Counted from the first letter of the stretch, positions 8,064 to 16,605 are shown. The stretch is 46,666 nucleotides of DNA from Streptomyces toxytricini (GCF_014649915.1 NZ_BMTY01000035.1:1-46666), one strand, 5' to 3'. Program-made: numbers and translations. The notes: generated from the letters alone by a model not told the origin.

Positions 8064-9337
8064 CGCCCCCCGCCCGACCCGACCGCGGCCGCCCGCTGTC
8101 GATCGCCCTGGTCTCCGAGCACGCCAGCCCGCTGGCCGCGCTCGGCACCGCCGACGCGGGCGGGCAGAACGTCCACGTCGCCTGCCTGGCCGGCGCCCTC
8201 GCCGACCGGGGCCACCGCGTCACCGTCCACACGCGGCGCGACTGCCGCGACCTGCCCGACACCGCGGAGCTCCGCCCCGGAGTGCGGGTGCACCACGTCG
8301 ACGCCGGTCCGCCGCAGCCGGTGCCCAAGGACGAACTGCTCCCGCACATGGGCGCCTTCGGCAGCCGGCTGCTGGCCGAATGGCGGGCCGGCCCGCCGGA
8401 CGTCGTGCACTCCCACTACTGGATGTCCGGGGTCGCCTCCCTGACCGCGGCCGGCGTGCTCGGCGTCCCCCTGCTGCACACCTACCACGCCCTCGGCACC
8501 GTCAAGCGGCGCCACCAGGGCGCCGCCGACACCAGCCCCGCCCAGCGCATCCCGTGGGAGCGCGACATCGGGCTGCGCTGCGACCGGGTCCTCGCCACAT
8601 GCCGCGACGAGGTGGGCGAGCTGATCCGGATGGGCGTCCCCGAGGACCGCGCCGACGTCGTGCCGTGCGGCGTCGACCCCGCGCGTTTCCACCCCGACGG
8701 CCCGGCCGCCCCCCGGGACCCGGCGCACCCGTACCGGCTGCTGCAGCTCGGCCGCCTGGTACCCCGCAAGGGCGCGGCCGTCTCCATCGCCGCCCTGTCC
8801 CGGCTTCCCGGCGCCGAACTCGTCGTCGTCGGCGGACCGCCCGCCGAGCACCTGGACCGCGACCCCGAGGTCGCCCGGCTGCGCGCCGCCGCCCGGCAGG
8901 CCGGGGTCGCCGACCGGGTCCGCTTCGCCGGCGGCCTCGGCGGCGCCGACGTCCCCGCCGTGCTGCGCAGCGCCGACGTGGTGCTCTGCCCCGCGGACTA
9001 CGAGCCCTTCGGCATCGTCCCGCTTGAGGCCATGGCGTGCGGCCGGCCGGTCGTCGCCAGCGCCGTCGGCGGCCAGCTCGACACGGTCGTCCACGGGGAG
9101 ACCGGGCTGCTGGTGCCGCCCGGCGACCCCGCCGCCCTGGCCCGCGCCGTGTCCCGGCTGCTGGCCGCCCCGCTGCTGCGGGCCGCGTACGGGAAGGAAG
9201 CCCGCCGCCGCGCCGTCGCCCGGTACGGCTGGGACCGCGTCGCCGCCGCCACCGAGGCCTCGTACCGGTCGGTCCTGGAACGCCGCTCCCGGCCCGCCGC
9301 AGCCGCCCTCGGCGTACGCCGCCCCGCGCCCGCCTGA
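8060..9337 (+). CDS. Family 4 glycosyltransferase
   Basis: A 425-residue GT4 enzyme. The N-terminal acceptor domain has ADAGGQNVHVACLAGALADRGH and VVHSHYWMSG, seen in MshA and sucrose-phosphate-synthase relatives. The C-terminal donor domain has LLQLGRLVPRKG and CPADYEPFGIVPLEAMACGRPVVAS, which contains the EX7E motif. It could use a UDP- or ADP/GDP-activated sugar. The ATG overlaps the previous stop (ATGA). A 60-bp gap follows before gmhA, the only real spacing in the operon apart from the first junction. MshA itself is unlikely, because that gene is normally found alone and the surrounding enzymes are for glycan assembly. Confidence 0.83.
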   Translation: MTPPARPDRGRPLSIALVSEHASPLAALGTADAGGQNVHVACLAGALADRGHRVTVHTRRDCRDLPDTAELRPGVRVHHVDAGPPQPVPKDELLPHMGAFGSRLLAEWRAGPPDVVHSHYWMSGVASLTAAGVLGVPLLHTYHALGTVKRRHQGAADTSPAQRIPWERDIGLRCDRVLATCRDEVGELIRMGVPEDRADVVPCGVDPARFHPDGPAAPRDPAHPYRLLQLGRLVPRKGAAVSIAALSRLPGAELVVVGGPPAEHLDRDPEVARLRAAARQAGVADRVRFAGGLGGADVPAVLRSADVVLCPADYEPFGIVPLEAMACGRPVVASAVGGQLDTVVHGETGLLVPPGDPAALARAVSRLLAAPLLRAAYGKEARRRAVARYGWDRVAAATEASYRSVLERRSRPAAAALGVRRPAPA

Positions 9338-9397
9338 ACCGTCCGCCGCGTCCGGAAGGAGGTGAGGCCGACCGCGTCCCGCGGGCCGGCCCCCACC

Positions 9398-10162
9398 ATG
9401 AACCCCCACCCCCGCACGCAGCGCGAGCCCGAGGGCTCCGCGCGCCCCGGCTCGCCGCCCCCGACGGCGGTCCGAGCCCACTGCACCTCCCTGCAGGCCG
9501 CCCTGGAGCGGATGTGCCGCGACAGCACCGGCCTCCTCGAACGGTGGGCCGGCGAACTCGCCCGCGCCCTGCCCGCCGGCGCCCGGCTGCTCGCCGCCGG
9601 CAACGGCGGCAGCGCCGCGCAGGCCCAGCACCTGACCGCCGAACTCGTCGGCCGCTACCGCCGCGAGCGGCCCCCCTTCTCCGCGATCGCCCTGCACGCC
9701 GAAACCTCCAGCGTCACGGCCATCGGCAACGACTACGGCTACGACCACGTCTTCGCCCGGCAGGTCGCCGCCCACGGCCGGCCGGGCGACGTCGCCCTGT
9801 TCCTGTCGACGTCCGGCCGCAGCGACAACCTCCTGTCGGCGGCCGCCGCGGCCCGCGAGCACGGCCTGCGGGCGTGGGCCCTGACCGGCCCCGCACCCAA
9901 CCCGCTCGCCGACGCCTGCGACGAGGCGCTGTGCATCGACGCCGACACCAGCGCCACCGTCCAGGAGGTCCACCTGGTCGCCGTGCACCTGCTCTGCGAG
10001 GCCTTCGACGAGGCACTGGACCGGGAGACCGCCGCGACGCCGCGGAGCCCCGGCACCGGCCGGGCCGCCGCCCGCGTCCGCCGGACCGCCGCAGCACGCC
10101 CCGCCGGCGCGGCCGACGGCCGGCCCCTCCCCGCCGTGCCCGTGACCGGGAGGACGCCGTGA
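9398..10162 (+). CDS. gmhA: Phosphoheptose isomerase (GmhA-like, SIS domain)
   Basis: A SIS-domain protein of 254 residues from the ATG at 9398. LLAAGNGGSAAQAQHLTAEL is the sugar-phosphate binding loop with the catalytic Glu, FLSTSGRSDN is the second SIS signature, and VQEVHLVAVHLLCE supplies the conserved His. GmhA converts sedoheptulose 7-phosphate to D-glycero-D-manno-heptose 7-phosphate, the first step of ADP-heptose synthesis. A Pro/Ala-rich tail of about 45 residues follows the fold. The start is uncertain: a perfect AAGGAGGTGA lies at 9356-9365, but no start codon sits 5-10 bases after it. The alternatives are a GTG at 9362, inside that sequence, and the ATG at 9398. The stop overlaps the hldE start. 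Confidence 0.85.
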   Translation: MNPHPRTQREPEGSARPGSPPPTAVRAHCTSLQAALERMCRDSTGLLERWAGELARALPAGARLLAAGNGGSAAQAQHLTAELVGRYRRERPPFSAIALHAETSSVTAIGNDYGYDHVFARQVAAHGRPGDVALFLSTSGRSDNLLSAAAAAREHGLRAWALTGPAPNPLADACDEALCIDADTSATVQEVHLVAVHLLCEAFDEALDRETAATPRSPGTGRAAARVRRTAAARPAGAADGRPLPAVPVTGRTP

Positions 10163-11580
10163 CCGCGTCCTCCGCACAGGCCCCCCTCGTCGTCGTCGGC
10201 GACGTCCTCCTCGACCGGGACATCGACGGGGCCGCCGACCGCCTCGCACCCGATGCGCCCGTCCCCGTCGTCGACGTCGCCTCCGACCGCTCCCGGCCCG
10301 GCGGCGCAGGACTCGCCGCCGCGCTGGCCGCCGCCCGCTCCGGGCGCGAGGTCGTCCTGGTCACCGCGCTCGGCAGGGACGGCGCGAGCCGCCGCGTCCG
10401 CGAGGCCCTGCGGGGCCGGATCCGGCTCGTGGAGCTGCCCCTGTCGGGCACGCTCCCGGTCAAGACGCGCGTCCTGGCCTCCGGGCGCCCCGTGGTCCGC
10501 ATCGACCGCGGCGGCGGCCGCGCCGGGCCCGCCACCGGGGAGTGCGACGAACTGCTCGCCGCGGCGCACACCGTCCTCGTCGCCGACTACGGCCGCGGCA
10601 CCGCCGATGCCCTGCGGCCCCTGCTCGCCCGGGCCGCGCACCGGGTGCCGCTGGTGTGGGACCCCCACCCGCGCGGCGGGCCGCCCGTCCCCTGCGCCCG
10701 CCTGGTCACCCCCAACGCCGCCGAGGCCCGCGCCCTGTGCCCAGAGGAGGGCAGCGGCACGTCCCTCGGCGCGTACGCACGCCGCGGCGCGCTGCTCGCC
10801 GCCCGCTGGCAGGCCGCCTCCGTGGCCGTCACCCTCGGCGAGCGCGGCGCCCTGCTGACCCGCCCCCACGCGGACGCCCCGCTGCTCGTGCCCCCGCCTT
10901 TCCGGGCGTACGGGGACACCTGCGGCGCCGGCGACTGCTTCGCCGCGCACACCGCCGCCGCCCTCGCCGACGGCGCCCTCCCCGAGGAGGCCGTCTGGCA
11001 CGCCGTCACCGAGGCGGCCGCGTTCGTGGCCGCAGGGGGCGCCTCCAAGGCGGCCCTGTGGCGGCGGCCCGACCCGGCCCCCGCCGCGCCCGACGGCTCC
11101 GACGCCCTGGCCCTCGTACGGGAGGTCCGGGCGCGCGGCGGCACGGTCGTGGCGACCGGAGGCTGCTTCGACCTGCTGCACGCCGGCCACGTCGGCCTGC
11201 TGGACAGCGCCCGCCGGATCGGGGACTGCCTGGTCGTCTGCCTGAACTCCGACGCGTCCGTGAGCCGGCTCAAGGGGCCGGGCCGCCCGCTGACACCGCT
11301 CGCCGACCGGACCCGGGTGCTGCAGGCGCTCGGCAGCGTGGACGCGGTCCTCCCCTTCGAGGAGGACACCCCCGCCGAGGTGCTGTCCCTGCTGCGGCCC
11401 GACATCTGGGTCAAGGGCGGCGACTACGCGGTCGACGACCTGCCGGAGGCGGCCCAGGTGCGGGCGTGGGGCGGGCAGGCCGTCGTCCTGCCCTACCTCG
11501 ACGGGCGCTCCACCACCGGCCTGGCCAGGCGCGCGGCGCGCGCCTCGGCGGCCGGGCAGGCCGGGGCCGGCGTCCCGTGA
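10159..11580 (+). CDS. hldE: Bifunctional heptose-7-phosphate kinase / heptose-1-phosphate adenylyltransferase
   Basis: A 473-residue fusion with almost the length of E. coli HldE. Residues 1-315 form a ribokinase-fold domain (RLAPDAPVPVVDV, RPGGAG, and YGDTCGAGDCFAA with its catalytic Asp near residue 258). Residues from about 325 form a nucleotidyltransferase domain with GGCFDLLHAGHVGLL (the HxGH motif) and WVKGGDY. HldE phosphorylates heptose 7-phosphate at C1 and, after GmhB, adenylylates heptose 1-phosphate to ADP-heptose. One deviation is GGAGLAAA in place of the usual GGAANVA in the kinase substrate loop. The start overlaps the gmhA stop (GTGA). Together with gmhA and gmhB the pathway to ADP-D-glycero-D-manno-heptose is complete. 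Confidence 0.92.
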   Translation: MTASSAQAPLVVVGDVLLDRDIDGAADRLAPDAPVPVVDVASDRSRPGGAGLAAALAAARSGREVVLVTALGRDGASRRVREALRGRIRLVELPLSGTLPVKTRVLASGRPVVRIDRGGGRAGPATGECDELLAAAHTVLVADYGRGTADALRPLLARAAHRVPLVWDPHPRGGPPVPCARLVTPNAAEARALCPEEGSGTSLGAYARRGALLAARWQAASVAVTLGERGALLTRPHADAPLLVPPPFRAYGDTCGAGDCFAAHTAAALADGALPEEAVWHAVTEAAAFVAAGGASKAALWRRPDPAPAAPDGSDALALVREVRARGGTVVATGGCFDLLHAGHVGLLDSARRIGDCLVVCLNSDASVSRLKGPGRPLTPLADRTRVLQALGSVDAVLPFEEDTPAEVLSLLRPDIWVKGGDYAVDDLPEAAQVRAWGGQAVVLPYLDGRSTTGLARRAARASAAGQAGAGVP

Positions 11581-12659
11581 GGGCCGCCCCGCCGCCCGCC
11601 GGGCCGGCCGCGGCCCCCGCCGCGACCGGCCCGGCCGCACACCCGTCCCCGCCACCGCCCCGCCGGCTGCGGCGCGCCACACCGCCCAGGGCCGCCGTGC
11701 TGCGGGCGCTGGGCCTCGGCGACCTGCTGACCGCCGTCCCGGCGCTGCGCGCCCTGCGGAACGCCCTGCCCGGGCACGAACTGGTCCTGGCGGCTCCGGA
11801 GCGCCTCGCCGACGCCGTGCGGGCCCTCGGCACCGTGGACCGGCTGCTGCCCGCGCACGCCCCCGGGCGCGGTGTGCCGACGGCCCTGCCCTGGCCCGGC
11901 CCCCCGCCCGACGTCGCCGTCGACCTGCACGGGTGCGGCCCGCCCTCCCGGATGCTGCTCGCCGGCCTGCGGCCGCGCCGCCTGCTCGTCTTCGCACCCC
12001 CCGACCGCCCGCAGGCGCCCGGGCCGCGCTGGCGCCCCGACGAGCACGAACGCGACCGGTGGTGCCGCATGCTCCGCTGGTACGGCCTCCACGCCGACCC
12101 CGGCGACCTCGCCCTCCCGCTCCCCGACGAGCCCTCGCCGGCGCCCGGCGCGGTGGTCCTGCACCCCGGCGCCGACGCCCCGGCCCGCCGCTGGCCGGCC
12201 GAGCGGTTCGCCGCCGTGGGCCGCGCCCTGGCCCGGGACGGGCACCGCGTCGTGGTCGTCGCGGGCCGCGGCGAAGGCCCGCTCGCCCGCCGCGTCGCCG
12301 CGTACGCGGGCCTCGCGCCCGATGCGGTCGCCGGCGGAGAACGGGACCTGCCGTTCGGCCGGCTCGCCGCGCTCGTCGCGCACGCCCGCTGCGTGGTGGC
12401 GGGGGACAGCGGCGTGGCCCACCTCGCCTCCGCGCTGCGCACCCCCTCCGTCGTCCTGTTCGGGCCGGTCGCGCCCCGCCTGTGGGGACCCCCGCCCGAC
12501 GGCCCCCACCGCGTGCTGTGGCATCCCTCGCCGGACGACGACCCCCTGCGCCCGGGCGACGCCCACGGAAGGCTGACCGACCCCCGGCTGCTGCGGATCT
12601 CCGCCGCCGAGGCCCTGGCAGCCGTACGGGCCCTCCCCGAGCCGCCGGCCAGGGCCTGA
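11577..12659 (+). CDS. Second GT9 heptosyltransferase-like protein
   Basis: A 360-residue GT9 family protein. After a Pro/Ala-rich leader of about 38 residues, AVLRALGLGDLLTAVPALRAL is the N-terminal GT9 motif. The middle has VVLHPGADAPARRWPAERFAAVG and the C-terminal site is CVVAGDSGVAHLASALRTPSVVLFGP. This is a better match to canonical ADP-heptose transferases than the GT9 at 6022. The GTG overlaps the hldE stop. It is the last gene of the operon, converging on an MFS gene only 17 bp away. Two GT9 proteins in the operon suggest two heptose additions, by analogy with WaaC/WaaF. Confidence 0.87.
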   Translation: MRAAPPPAGPAAAPAATGPAAHPSPPPPRRLRRATPPRAAVLRALGLGDLLTAVPALRALRNALPGHELVLAAPERLADAVRALGTVDRLLPAHAPGRGVPTALPWPGPPPDVAVDLHGCGPPSRMLLAGLRPRRLLVFAPPDRPQAPGPRWRPDEHERDRWCRMLRWYGLHADPGDLALPLPDEPSPAPGAVVLHPGADAPARRWPAERFAAVGRALARDGHRVVVVAGRGEGPLARRVAAYAGLAPDAVAGGERDLPFGRLAALVAHARCVVAGDSGVAHLASALRTPSVVLFGPVAPRLWGPPPDGPHRVLWHPSPDDDPLRPGDAHGRLTDPRLLRISAAEALAAVRALPEPPARA

Positions 12660-12676
12660 CGGCTGCCCGGCCGGGA

Positions 12677-14068
12677 TCAGGCGGCCGCGGCCACCGCCGG
12701 CGGGGAGACCGCCGCTACGGGGCACGCGGCCCTGACCGGCGCGACCGGCGCGGTGCGGCGGGCGGTGCGGCGGCGGGCCAGCCAGCCGGCGCCGACGGCC
12801 GCGGCGATGACGAGGCCGCCGGAGACCAGCGCGGCCCGCACCCCGAGCTGCTCCATCAGCAGACCCAGCACGGGCGGCGCGGCTAGCCCCCAGCCCGTGC
12901 GCACCGTGGACCAGGCGCCGAGCACCCGGCCCCGCATGCGCGCCGGCGGGTCGGTCTGCAGCAGCGTCGACTGGGCCGTGTCGCCGACGGACTCGGCGAC
13001 GGCCATCGGCAGGACCAGCACCAGCAGCACCGCCAGCGACGGCGACAGGCCTGCGAGGATCTGCAGGAGGGCTCCCAGCACGGTGAGTGCGGCGACGAGC
13101 CGGACGCCGGGGAGCCGCAGCCGCGCCCCGAGGACCGCGCCGATGATGCCGCCCGCGGCGAGGACCGTGGACACCGCGGAGAAGGAGGCGGCGTCCCCGG
13201 CGAGCGGGCCGGTGACGAGCACGACCAGCGTCAGCGAGTAGTTCCGGCCGAAGAGGGCGCTGATGCCGTTGAGACCGGCGAGGGCGACCAGCCGGCGCCG
13301 GCCGAGGAAGTACCGCAGCCCGGCCCGCATGCCCGCGGCGGGCTCCGCCCCGTCCCCGGAAGCCCCGCCCGCGGCCGGCGCGGCGTGCTGCTCCGCGCCG
13401 GGAGCCGGGCGCAGGAAGGGGATGACGCAGGCCACGAAGAGGAAGGAGAGCCCGTTGACGGCGTACGCGGCGGCCGTGCCGAACGCCGCGACCGTCACAC
13501 CGGCCAGCGCCGCCCCGACGAGTCGGCCCGCGCTGTGCACCAGCGACCCGACCCCGATGGCGGACGGCACGTCCCGCGCGGGGACCAGGTCGTTTCCGAG
13601 GAGCGCGCAGGCGGGCCCGTCGACGGTCGCGACGACGCCCGTGACCACGGCCAGGGCCAGCAGCACCGGCAGGTTCAGCAGGCCGAGGGCGACGAGCAGA
13701 CAGGTCGTGAAGGCGACCACGCCCAGCAGGGCCTGGCAGACCGCGGCGGTCACCTTGTGCGGGAACCGGTCGACGAGGGACCCGCCGGCCAGGCCGAGGA
13801 GCAGTCCGGGGGCCGCCTGGAGGGACACCGACAGGCCGGTGAGGGCGGCCGAGCCGGTGATCTGGAGCACCAGCAGGTTCTGCACCGTCAGCTGGGTCCA
13901 GGTCCCTGCGTTGGAGACGAAGTTGGCGGCGGCCCACCAGCGCATCCCGCGGTGGCGCAGGGCGCGCCACGGCGAGCGGTCGCCGGGCGCGCCGGCAGGC
14001 GCGGGGGCGGAGGCGGGCGCGGCGGGGGAGGGCGCGGCGGAGCGCGCCGGGGAAGCAGAGGTAGACAC
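12677..14068 (-). CDS. MFS transporter, enterobactin-exporter-like
   Basis: A 463-residue major facilitator of the MFS_3/EntS type with about 12 hydrophobic segments. The N-terminal segment WRALRHRGMRWWAAANFVSNAGTW is typical of this group. The loop GGSLVDRFPHKV is the motif-A equivalent between helices 2 and 3. A second such loop, GARLRLPGVR, lies in the C-terminal half. The first 35 residues are a Pro/Ala/Ser-rich cytoplasmic tail. The GTG start at 14068 has no strong ribosome binding site, so the start is provisional. The gene converges on the glycan operon and is divergent from an SDR gene. The substrate is unknown. Confidence 0.83.
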   Translation of the reverse strand: MSTSASPARSAAPSPAAPASAPAPAGAPGDRSPWRALRHRGMRWWAAANFVSNAGTWTQLTVQNLLVLQITGSAALTGLSVSLQAAPGLLLGLAGGSLVDRFPHKVTAAVCQALLGVVAFTTCLLVALGLLNLPVLLALAVVTGVVATVDGPACALLGNDLVPARDVPSAIGVGSLVHSAGRLVGAALAGVTVAAFGTAAAYAVNGLSFLFVACVIPFLRPAPGAEQHAAPAAGGASGDGAEPAAGMRAGLRYFLGRRRLVALAGLNGISALFGRNYSLTLVVLVTGPLAGDAASFSAVSTVLAAGGIIGAVLGARLRLPGVRLVAALTVLGALLQILAGLSPSLAVLLVLVLPMAVAESVGDTAQSTLLQTDPPARMRGRVLGAWSTVRTGWGLAAPPVLGLLMEQLGVRAALVSGGLVIAAAVGAGWLARRRTARRTAPVAPVRAACPVAAVSPPAVAAAA

Positions 14069-14439
14069 AGCGGTACCGGGGAACGGGGCCAGGACGGGTC
14101 ACGGGCGGATCCGGCGTCTCGGCGCGGCCGGCGCCCGCACCGCATGGTCGCGGTGCGGGCACCGGGGGAATCGTCCCGTTCGGCCCATGCTGGCAGACCG
14201 GCTCCGCGAGGGGGGCGTGACCGCCGTCACCGGCCCCCGAATCCGCCCGCCCACAGGGCCCGTTGGGGGCCGGGTGGGTTTGCTCACACCGACCCGGCGG
14301 CGCCCGGCCGGTGCACGGGCGGCGCAGCCCGGCGTGCCCGCCCCGGCCCTGCCCCGCACAGTGGAGGCGCAGACACCGCCGGGCCGCGCCCGCGTACGCC
14401 CGGCGGCCGGTGTACCGCGACGAAAGGCGTGTGACCGCG
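14069..14439. other. Divergent intergenic region with inverted repeat
   Basis: This 371-bp stretch separates the divergent MFS and SDR genes and should hold both promoters. It contains a perfect 11-bp inverted repeat (listed separately) and a shorter one, GTGAC-CGCC-GTCAC, at about 14217-14230. I found no credible gene and could not fix a -10/-35 pair. Confidence 0.5.
14133..14160. promoter_or_regulatory. Perfect 11-bp inverted repeat, possible operator
   Basis: GCCCGCACCGC at 14133-14143 is exactly complementary to GCGGTGCGGGC at 14150-14160, with a 6-base centre (ATGGTC). It lies 64 bp upstream of the MFS start in a divergent region, where a transcription terminator would make little sense. 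An operator for a dimeric regulator, or an RNA hairpin in the MFS leader, fits better. No adjacent regulator gene is present. Confidence 0.35.
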
Positions 14440-15186
14440 ATGGACAGCTCCTCGCCCCTCGACCTGCTCGGCAGGCAGGCACTGGTGACCGGCGGGGCGC
14501 GCGGCCTGGGCGCCGCGATCTGCCGCCGGCTGGCGGCCGCGGGAGCCCGGGTGCTCGTGGCCGACGTGCGGCGCGACCTCGCCGAGGGCCTCTGCGAGGA
14601 CCTCACGGCCCGCGGCGGGCAGGCCCGCCACCTGGACCTCGACGTGCGGGACCCGGCACAGGCCGCGGACGCCTTCCGCACCCTCGACGAGTCCGGCGAG
14701 GAACTCCACGTGCTCGTGAACTGCGCCGCCGTGGACGTGACGAAGTCCGCCGAGCACCTCACGGCGGACGAGGTCACCCGCGTGGTGTCCACCAACCTGC
14801 TGGGCCCGATGTACCTGTGCCTGGAGGCGTACCGCCGGATGGTGGCCCGCGGCGGCGGCCACATCGTGAACATCCTCTCCACCGCCGCCAACCGCACCTG
14901 GACGGAGGCCGGCCCCTACGCGGCCAGCAAGACGGGCCTGCGCGCCTTCACCCACACCCTCTTCAAGGAGGCGCAGCGCGACTGCCTGGGCATCGGCGTC
15001 ACGGGCGTCATCGCCGGCGGCATGGAGACCGCGTTCATCATGGACCGCTTCCCCGACGCGGACGTGTCGATGCTGCAGAGCCCCGACATCGTCGCCGACA
15101 CCGTCATGTACGCGCTGTCCGTGCCGGGCGGCAGCGCGGTCCCCGAGGTGGTCGTCGTCCCCCGCCGGGAACCGTCCTGGCCGTGA
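14440..15186 (+). CDS. Short-chain dehydrogenase/reductase
   Basis: A 248-residue classical SDR. The cofactor motif is LVTGGARGLGAAI, the structural Asn-containing motif VNCAAVDV replaces the more usual NNAG, the catalytic Ser is in ILSTAANRTW, and the active-site Tyr/Lys is GPYAASKTG. Acidic residues after the second strand (VADVR) point to NAD(H) preference, though this is weak. The C-terminal segment IAGGMETAFIMDRFPDAD carries the substrate-side loop. The ATG at 14440 is used here; a GTG at 14431 sits only 3 bases after GAAAGG. The substrate is unknown. It is divergent from the MFS gene and converges on topoisomerase IB. Confidence 0.82.
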   Translation: MDSSSPLDLLGRQALVTGGARGLGAAICRRLAAAGARVLVADVRRDLAEGLCEDLTARGGQARHLDLDVRDPAQAADAFRTLDESGEELHVLVNCAAVDVTKSAEHLTADEVTRVVSTNLLGPMYLCLEAYRRMVARGGGHIVNILSTAANRTWTEAGPYAASKTGLRAFTHTLFKEAQRDCLGIGVTGVIAGGMETAFIMDRFPDADVSMLQSPDIVADTVMYALSVPGGSAVPEVVVVPRREPSWP

Positions 15187-15214
15187 CGGCCGCCGGCCCG
15201 GCCGGCCGCGGCGG

Positions 15215-16231
15215 TCAGCCGCCGAGCAGGCGCAGGACTGCCCGCTCGACCGCGCCGCGGGTGGCCGGCGTGCCGAGTTCCGCGTCCTCGCCGAGCCGCC
15301 CCAGCGCGGACGCGATGGTGACGCCGTCCTCGTACCGCTCGAAGACCAGCGGATCGATGTAGGAGGCACGGCACACGGCCGGGGTGTTGCCCAGGTACTC
15401 GCTGACCTCCCGCACCGCCCGCGCCGCGGCCCGCTTGCGGACGGCCTGCGAGCCGTTCGCCGTACGGGCCGACACGGCGAGGGCGACCGCGGCGAGGACC
15501 GTGGCGTGCCAGGTCCGGAAGTCCTTGGCCGTGATGTCCCGCCCGGACCGCTTTTGCAGGTAGGCGTTCAGGTCCGCGGCCCGCACCTCGCGCCAGGTGC
15601 GGCCCTCCCGGTACGCGAACAGCCGGGGGCCCGGCTCCTGCCGGCGCAGCAGCGCCCGCACGACGGCCAGGGCCGCATCGTCGACCAGCGCCCGCACCAC
15701 GTGGCGGCCGGACTTCGCGGGGAAGTCCAGGCAGACCTCCCCGCGGCTGCACCGGGCGTGCTCGCGCAGCAGGGTGGTCAGGCCGTGACTTTCGTTGTCG
15801 CGGGCGTACCGCTCCCCGCCGATCCGGAAGAAGCCCAGGTCCAGCAGGCGCGCCGCGCACGCCAGGACCCGGTCCCGGCCGAGGCCGCGGCCCGCGAGGT
15901 CCTCCTCGACGGCCTGGCGCAGGCGCGGCAGGCTGCGCGCGACGCGGCGCACGTGCTCGTGCTTGGCCGCGTCGCGCTGCTCGCGGAACGCCTCGTGGTA
16001 CAGGTACTGGCGGCGGCCCGCCGCATCGGTGCCGATCGCCTGGATGTGGCCGTTGGGCCAGGGGCAGATCCACACCGCGGTCCATGCGGGCGGGATGGCC
16101 AGCCGGCGGACCCGCTCCCGCTGCCCGGCGGCCAGCGGGGCGCCTGCGGCGTCGAGGTAGCGGAACCCCCGGCCGTGGCGCACCCGCTGCCATCCGGGCC
16201 GGTGCGGGTCACTCGTGCGCAGCCTGGTCAC
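15215..16231 (-). CDS. DNA topoisomerase IB (poxvirus-type)
   Basis: A 338-residue type IB topoisomerase. The N-terminal domain has IPPAWTAVWICPWPNGHIQAIGTDAAGRRQYLYH in its usual place. The catalytic domain has RIGGERYARDNESHGLTTL, FPAKSG with its Lys near 173, KDFRTWHAT (Arg239 and His242) and the nucleophile Tyr291 in CRASYIDPLV. The protein nicks and rejoins one strand to relax supercoils, through a 3'-phosphotyrosine intermediate. Length and order match bacterial homologues. It is followed on the same strand by two small hydrophilic genes lying upstream, which probably share its transcript; the gap to the next is only 12 bp. Confidence 0.92.
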   Translation of the reverse strand: MTRLRTSDPHRPGWQRVRHGRGFRYLDAAGAPLAAGQRERVRRLAIPPAWTAVWICPWPNGHIQAIGTDAAGRRQYLYHEAFREQRDAAKHEHVRRVARSLPRLRQAVEEDLAGRGLGRDRVLACAARLLDLGFFRIGGERYARDNESHGLTTLLREHARCSRGEVCLDFPAKSGRHVVRALVDDAALAVVRALLRRQEPGPRLFAYREGRTWREVRAADLNAYLQKRSGRDITAKDFRTWHATVLAAVALAVSARTANGSQAVRKRAAARAVREVSEYLGNTPAVCRASYIDPLVFERYEDGVTIASALGRLGEDAELGTPATRGAVERAVLRLLGG

Positions 16232-16243
16232 GGGGCGGCCGGT

Positions 16244-16567
16244 TCAGCGGTCCAGGGCCCGCTGCAGCTCGGCCTTGTCCATCTGCGAGCGGCCCTTGAT
16301 GCCCTTCTTCTTCGCCTCGTTGTACAGCTGCTCCTTCGTGGGGCCCTCCGAGCCGCTGTGCGACCGCTGTCCGCCCCGCTTGGACGAGGACATGTCCTGC
16401 GTGGAGGACCGGCTGGCGGTCTTCGACTCGCCGGAGCGGGCACGCTCCTTGTTCACCGTCCGCGCGGCGATCTCCTCGGCCCGCTTCTCCGACTCGCCGC
16501 GGTCCCGCGCGGACTCCTTGATGTGCTCGTACTGTCGCTCCCGCTTCGGGGACGATCCTCGGGGCAT
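16244..16567 (-). CDS. Small Rho-N-domain-like (plasmid-stabilisation-type) protein
   Basis: A 107-residue, highly charged protein. The last 35 residues (PTKEQLYNEAKKKGIKGRSQ and the Lys/Glu-rich end) match the Rho termination factor N-terminal-like helix-turn-helix found in many small actinobacterial stress proteins. The first 70 residues are Ser/Arg/Glu-rich and probably disordered. The ATG at 16567 follows GGAAGGAGCAGGAG, a strong ribosome binding site. It sits 12 bp upstream of topoisomerase IB on the same strand, so it may help that enzyme or simply share its regulation. Function not established. Confidence 0.75.
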   Translation of the reverse strand: MPRGSSPKRERQYEHIKESARDRGESEKRAEEIAARTVNKERARSGESKTASRSSTQDMSSSKRGGQRSHSGSEGPTKEQLYNEAKKKGIKGRSQMDKAELQRALDR

Positions 16568-16605
16568 CTCCTGCTCCTTCCCGTGCCGTGTGTGCTGTCG
16601 GTCGC

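Noticed and set aside
1620..12659. Interpretation of the GT9 and Hld genes as evidence for a Gram-negative host or an LPS locus.
   Set aside because: Codon use, GTG overlaps and all flanking families are actinobacterial, and no lipid A, Kdo or Lpt genes are present.
12660..12676. Terminator between the glycan operon and the MFS gene.
   Set aside because: CCCGGCCGGG is a very short palindrome and not convincing in this base composition.
11493..14897. A 1134-residue open frame on the minus strand covering parts of the glycan operon, the MFS gene and the SDR.
   Set aside because: It runs antisense to clear genes, is Arg/Pro/Gly-rich low complexity, and shows no family motif; it is a by-product of high GC.
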